A stretch of DNA of 64,000 bases from Bryobacterales bacterium. GTDB lineage: Bacteria > Acidobacteriota > Terriglobia > Bryobacterales > Bryobacteraceae. The position numbers and the translations under genes are program-made. The stretch is from positions 24,375-88,374 of the forward strand of contig JADKID010000023.1 of NCBI GenBank assembly GCA_016721425.1, written 5' to 3'. Of this stretch, positions 60,226 to 64,000 are shown in pieces; position 1 is the stretch's first letter, and each line of letters opens with the position of its first letter. The notes below the pieces were generated by a model, which worked only from the letters and a program-made list of their open reading frames with translations, was not told the origin of the DNA and made no database searches.

Positions 60226-62140
60226 ATGAGACATCTGTGGTTGGTTGGCATTTTGTTCACAGCCGTGACGGCGGGCGCCGTGGATTTCACCTCAGCGCGC
60301 TCCGGAAACTGGGATGACCCGGACGCCTGGTCGCCCACCGGCACGCCCGGCGCCGGAGATCGCGTCAGCATAGAGAGCCGGCATATCGTTACCATCCCGG
60401 AATCCTACACCGCGACGATCGGCGATTTTCCCGCCGACGACATGGCCACACCCGCCATTCAGTGCACTTCGACCGGCGGGAGCGGCGCTCTGGCCATCTC
60501 CGGCACCTTGATCTTTCGCGGCCCGGTGCGGCAATGCAACTCCGCCTGGACTGTGGGACCTGGCGCCATGGTCACGCACGATTCATCCGGAGCCGCCGCG
60601 CCGGCAGATACGCACTACACCTGGAAACTGGGCCTAGTGAACGGCCAATCGGCATCCCGGTTGGTCATCGACGGCACTGCGGAACGCAGAGCGGTCTTCA
60701 ATACGGCAACGGACAGCGGTAACGCAGGCGGATTCCAGGGCGTAACGCTCCCGAACGGAATACTCACGCAAGACGCGGGTCAGGTTCAGGCATCCCACGC
60801 TAACTTCAGTCATTGGGGTACGACCACCGGCTATCTTCTCCGTGCCTGGCCGTATTCAAAGGGCACGGCGGCGTATTTCGACTCCTGCAACATCAGCGAC
60901 TCGGGACCGATCTCACTGTACGGAATCCGGCCCAACGTCACCTTCCGCCTCCTCAAGACCGTCATCACCACGCCGCTCATTCCACCCACAAACCGCTACA
61001 TCGAACTCGGTTACGGTGCCTATCCGACGGCAACACCCTCCGGTGGCGACCTGCGGATCGAAGGTTCCTACATCGAAGGGACCGTCGCCCTGAATGTGAA
61101 CAGCAACCACATCGGCAAGGACGCCGGCTTCACGTTCAGGAATACGATTCTCGCCGGGGGACAAAGTCCGGCCAGGTGCCATTCCTCCAGTCCAACAGCC
61201 CCGCATTCGCGCCTGGAAACTGGGACCTTATGTTCCTTCAGAACTCGCTACCGGCCGGCACTCTGCGGCGAACGATTCTCACGCGCAACTACCGCACCAA
61301 CCCGCATTGGGTTTACCTGAGCCCCAGTGACACCAACCTCGATGGCTGGATCGCCGAGGCTGAGATGGACAACGGCATCGCCGGAGATATCCTGATGCTG
61401 ATTCCGGGTAGAAACCCGTACCGCGTGACGATTCGCAACGGCATCACTCCACCCACGCCCGGAGGACAGGCGCCAGGAGTCACGATCAACTACAACACCA
61501 ATATCAACTGCGACGGCAATCCCTGGCACTGCCCAGCCATCACGGCCGAGCAGAATACTTATCTGGGAGACGCCCAGGCGCTGACGGCAATCGGCGGAGA
61601 GAGCAACAATGGCGGCGCGGGCCTGTTCGCCTCCATTCAATTCAATATCGCCTGGAGGACCACTCCTGGTGTCGGTTTCATCACCAAATGGCATGCTCTC
61701 AAGGTTCCCGCGGACGGCACCTTTGCCCTGGCTGACTCCAACAACTGGTGGAACTTCACGAATGAAATCCGCTACGACAGGACAGATACGACTCGGGCTC
61801 ATATGTCACACCTGGTCTGAAGGATACGAACGCGGACCCGCAGTTTTTGGAGTGGCGCAACATGCGGCAATGGGGCCTGGCTGAAACCAGGATCACCTCC
61901 TGGGACGAGATCCTGGCCGAGTTCCAGCACCTTGAATCAGCCCAACTACGACACCCGCTTCAACCTTCTGGACATGTACAACTGGATTCGCGCCGGCTAC
62001 CGGCCGCGAAATGCGGCGGCGGCCCTGATGCCGGATGGCAGTGACGGCACGATAGGCGCGCTTCATCCGCTCTATGCATTCGAAACGCTGGATCGGGTCT
62101 ACCGGGCCAGTCCGGGCTTCTCGTCAACAACGGATTCTAA
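60226..62140 (+). pseudogene. Frameshifted relative of the G8-like secreted protein (34667)
   Basis: The first 310 codons are intact: signal peptide MRHLWLVGILFTAVTAGA, SARSGNWDDPDAWSPTGTPG, SGTLIFRGPVRQCNSAW, closely matching the 34667 protein (SGTLIFRGPVMQCASAW). The frame then shifts near 61157 in a run of five G, near 61795 in GGG and near 61930, after which NYDTRFNLLDMYNWIRAGYR matches the intact FFDLADMYNWVRAGWRTRN. Removing three small indels would restore a protein of about 635 residues. It starts seven bases after the end of the preceding decayed gene, keeping the operon order of the intact cassette. Confidence 0.82.
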
Positions 62141-62164
62141 GCGGCGGCACGGACGGCGATGGCC

Positions 62165-62812
62165 TCACCCGCGCCGGCGCACAGAAATGGCTCCGGCTAC
62201 CAGAGCAAAAGACACCAGCCCCACAGACCCGGGTTCGGGGATGGAGCTCACCGGGTAGTCCTCATCGTAGTAGTACTTGAGCTCATAGCCGAATCTGGCA
62301 TAAACGTGCCTCGGAGTGACCGAGCACGAAACGTCCGGCACGCCGCTCACACAGCTTGCTTCGGCTCCGCCGGACGCATCGCCCGCGTAGATCGGGTAGG
62401 CGAACCACAGGGTTGCGCGGGGTCTCCCACCCATTTATCTGGTGAGGCCGCACCTCCTTCACAAGAGGCAATCCCCAGGAGGTGGTCTCTGCAACCAGGG
62501 AGTTCGCACACGATTTCCGGTGTGAAAAGGCTGCTCCTCCTGGCAGGTTGAGAGAGCCGCCACCGAAAAACCGCGAGTGGTGATCCTTGCGGGCGGGTTC
62601 AACAGCACACCCTCCGGACCGGAGAACTCGTACCACACGTCCACATCACGCTCGCTGTGAACGTAGCCTCAACAGCCCTGAGCCGATTCGGTTCGAAAGG
62701 AAGGGCCTCGATGACGCCTGCTCCAATCCTCTCCAGCGCCACCAGTTTGCACGATGATTCCGGCGCTGCCCAGCACCGGGAAGGCAAGCAGGCAAAGAAG
62801 ACGTCCAAGCAC
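62165..62812 (-). pseudogene. PEP-CTERM protein gene, frameshifted
   Basis: The last 89 codons end IPEPGSVGLVSFALVAGAIS then VRRRG, a textbook PEP-CTERM sorting signal: PEP motif, hydrophobic helix, basic tail. At the other end an AAGGAGG ribosome site precedes GTG (62812) and a signal peptide MLGRLLCLLAFPVLGSAG. Between them the coding sequence moves through at least three frames (IEALPFEPNRLRAVEATFTA; DVWYEFSGPEGVLLNPPA; then the C-terminal piece). The protein would have been an exosortase substrate of about 200 residues, in a locus that also encodes EpsI. Confidence 0.82.
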
Positions 62813-62819
62813 GAACGCA

Positions 62820-62826
62820 CCTCCTT
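62820..62826 (-). promoter_or_regulatory. AAGGAGG ribosome-binding site of the PEP-CTERM gene
   Basis: On the minus strand AAGGAGG lies seven bases before the GTG at 62812, and the frame that follows is a clean signal peptide; this fixes the start of the broken gene. Confidence 0.7.
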
Positions 62827-63239
62827 ATTCAGAGTTTGCGCTCTGTTCATCGACAAATGAGTGTACCGCCGCCGAAATCCAGGCGCAAGGGGTTCTGGAA
62901 TTCGTCCGTCTTGTGTTTGACCTACCCACCAGGACTACTGGTACCCTGGATTCCATCCGGAGGATTAGCGGCTGATGGAATGCCATTCCACTCACTACCC
63001 CGGATTCATGCCCGCACGGAAGTCACGGATTGCGGCCGGGAGCTCAAAACACTGCTCCCGCCATCGCGCACACCCAGGGCAATAAAGGCAGACCCGTACC
63101 GGGGTCCGCTGCAACACAACCGGCCGATGTGCCTCTCCCGGGCCTGGGCCCGTCGCGCATGGCACATGGCAACCTCGACCAGATCAGTCCCGAGCGCCGA
63201 CGGGTTCGCGTCCTCTGCTGAACTTGGACACAATACTCC
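62827..63239. other. 413-base stretch without a recognised gene
   Basis: It lies between the divergent PEP-CTERM and GT-C remnants. Small ORFs here show no family features. It presumably held both promoters. Confidence 0.35.
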
Positions 63240-64000
63240 ATGAATGCAATCGGCGCTCTAAGGCGGCATATCTCGGCCCTACTCACGATAGCCATTCTAT
63301 TCATTGCAGCACTTACTGCAATTTATGAGTGATGCGAGGGGACACGGTTGGCACATTGGGCGGATGAACCCGCTCTAGTGACTGCTGTCATGGTTCATGA
63401 TTACCTTTCAGCGGGATTGCTGGCTCCGCAGAGAATTGCATGAAAGGTACTATTCTCATTATCCGAAAGAGATTGCATTGGGGAATCTGGCCTCCTCTTC
63501 TCTACCTTGTCGCGGGCGTATGGATGTTATTTTTCGGCGTTTCGCCTGCTGCGCTTCTGCTGCTGGGTTGCACCTGGTTGCCTCGCGCGTCTCTGCTAGC
63601 ACTCTCTCCGTCCGTAGGCACAGCCCAGGGCAGTGTAATGGGCATTGTTGCCGGGCTTTTCTTCCTCGCGCTGCCAGTGTTCAAACCCAGCGCTCCACAT
63701 TTATGCTGGAGATGCCGGTCGCTTTGGCGTCGTTTGCCGCGATGTTGGTATGGAGCGTTGCGCAATACTCCATCGTACGTGGCTCGCCGTGGCGCTAAGG
63801 TGTGACCATCGGCCACGATGCTGACGAAAGAGTAACGCTCGTGTTGATGGTTGGCCTCATGCTATTGATAACGGGCCGCTTCTCATTGCTGAGGCAGTCC
63901 AGCTTTTATGCATCTGCGACACGATTGTCATTGTTCTGGGGCTGCCGTGGCAATTCATAACGCTTCGCCTTTTATCTCGCGGATCAAACGTTGTTCCTCT
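63240..64000 (+). pseudogene. Frameshifted GT-C glycosyltransferase related to 13280, cut by window end
   Basis: From ATG 63240 the frames read, in order, a first membrane helix (HISALLTIAILFIAALTAIY), ADEPALVTAVMVHDYLSAGL, ERYYSHYPKEIALG, WPPLLYLVAGVWMLFFGVS, FMLEMPVALASFAAMLVWS and LMLLITGRFSLLRQSS. The intact enzyme at 13280 has DEPAHFVTALLAHDYVVAGA, NYYRHYPKVAIG, WPPFFYMVQAGWMLGFGVS and MLLTGRWSLLRRFS. At least four frame changes and in-frame stops (TGA after TAIYE) lie between the pieces. The gene continues beyond the window. Confidence 0.82.

Overview
The window is 64 kb of high-G+C bacterial chromosome or megaplasmid. Gene content (an EpsI-type exosortase accessory, a PEP-CTERM protein remnant, tandem VanZ domains, FkbH, several giant secreted proteins with short Ala/Gly-rich signal peptides, an AbrB/Doc pair, a HicAB pair) fits an Acidobacteriota genome of the Bryobacterales/Solibacter type. 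That placement is inference from gene content only. No rRNA, tRNA, CRISPR or insertion sequence was recognised.

Layout. 1-3.4 kb: a plasmid-style replication and partition module (DnaB-like helicase, CHC2-TOPRIM primase, ParA, ribbon-helix-helix partner, HTH protein), sprinkled with short repeats that could be a centromere. 3.9-7.9 kb: a secreted subtilase with seven Ig-like repeats. 8.2-9.1 kb: a tyrosine recombinase. 9.2-12.1 kb: two sugar-nucleotide SDR enzymes and a family-2 glycosyltransferase in a tightly overlapping operon. 12.5-15.4 kb: an AbrB/Doc toxin-antitoxin pair, a GT-C membrane glycosyltransferase and a broken hicA with intact hicB. 15.5-18.7 kb (minus): an epimerase, a fused heptose-1-P guanylyltransferase/GmhB phosphatase and HddA, which together point to GDP-D-glycero-D-manno-heptose. 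18.9-22.9 kb: glucuronokinase-like kinase, GalU-like uridylyltransferase, EpsI and a UDP-sugar dehydrogenase. 23-32.9 kb: an outer-membrane barrel candidate, VanZ and YdcF proteins, Wzx flippase, acyl-CoA ligase, acyl carrier protein, two acyltransferase-3 proteins and a hexapeptide acetyltransferase. 33-41.6 kb: three very long secreted proteins in one ATGA-coupled operon. 41.6-53.4 kb: O-antigen polymerase/ligase, GNAT, FkbH, glycosyltransferases, a polysaccharide deacetylase, MBOAT and SGNH. 53.5-58.5 kb: a tandem pair of secreted paralogs. 58.5-64 kb: a run of frameshifted genes that are relatives of genes upstream.

Taken together, 9-53 kb is an extracellular polysaccharide locus: activated heptose, uronic acid and unusual hexose precursors are made, transferred, flipped by Wzx, polymerised, then decorated with acyl and possibly glyceryl groups (ACP, acyl-CoA ligase, FkbH, MBOAT, SGNH, acyltransferase-3) and deacetylated. 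The giant secreted proteins embedded in it have phage-tail-fibre, G8-like, beta-helix and propeller-like segments and look like polysaccharide-binding or -processing surface proteins. The part most worth pursuing is that secreted cassette and its partial, decayed second copy at 53-62 kb. Many frameshifts after 57 kb fall in short G/C or A runs, so real pseudogene decay and homopolymer sequence error must be separated before the 3' part is interpreted.
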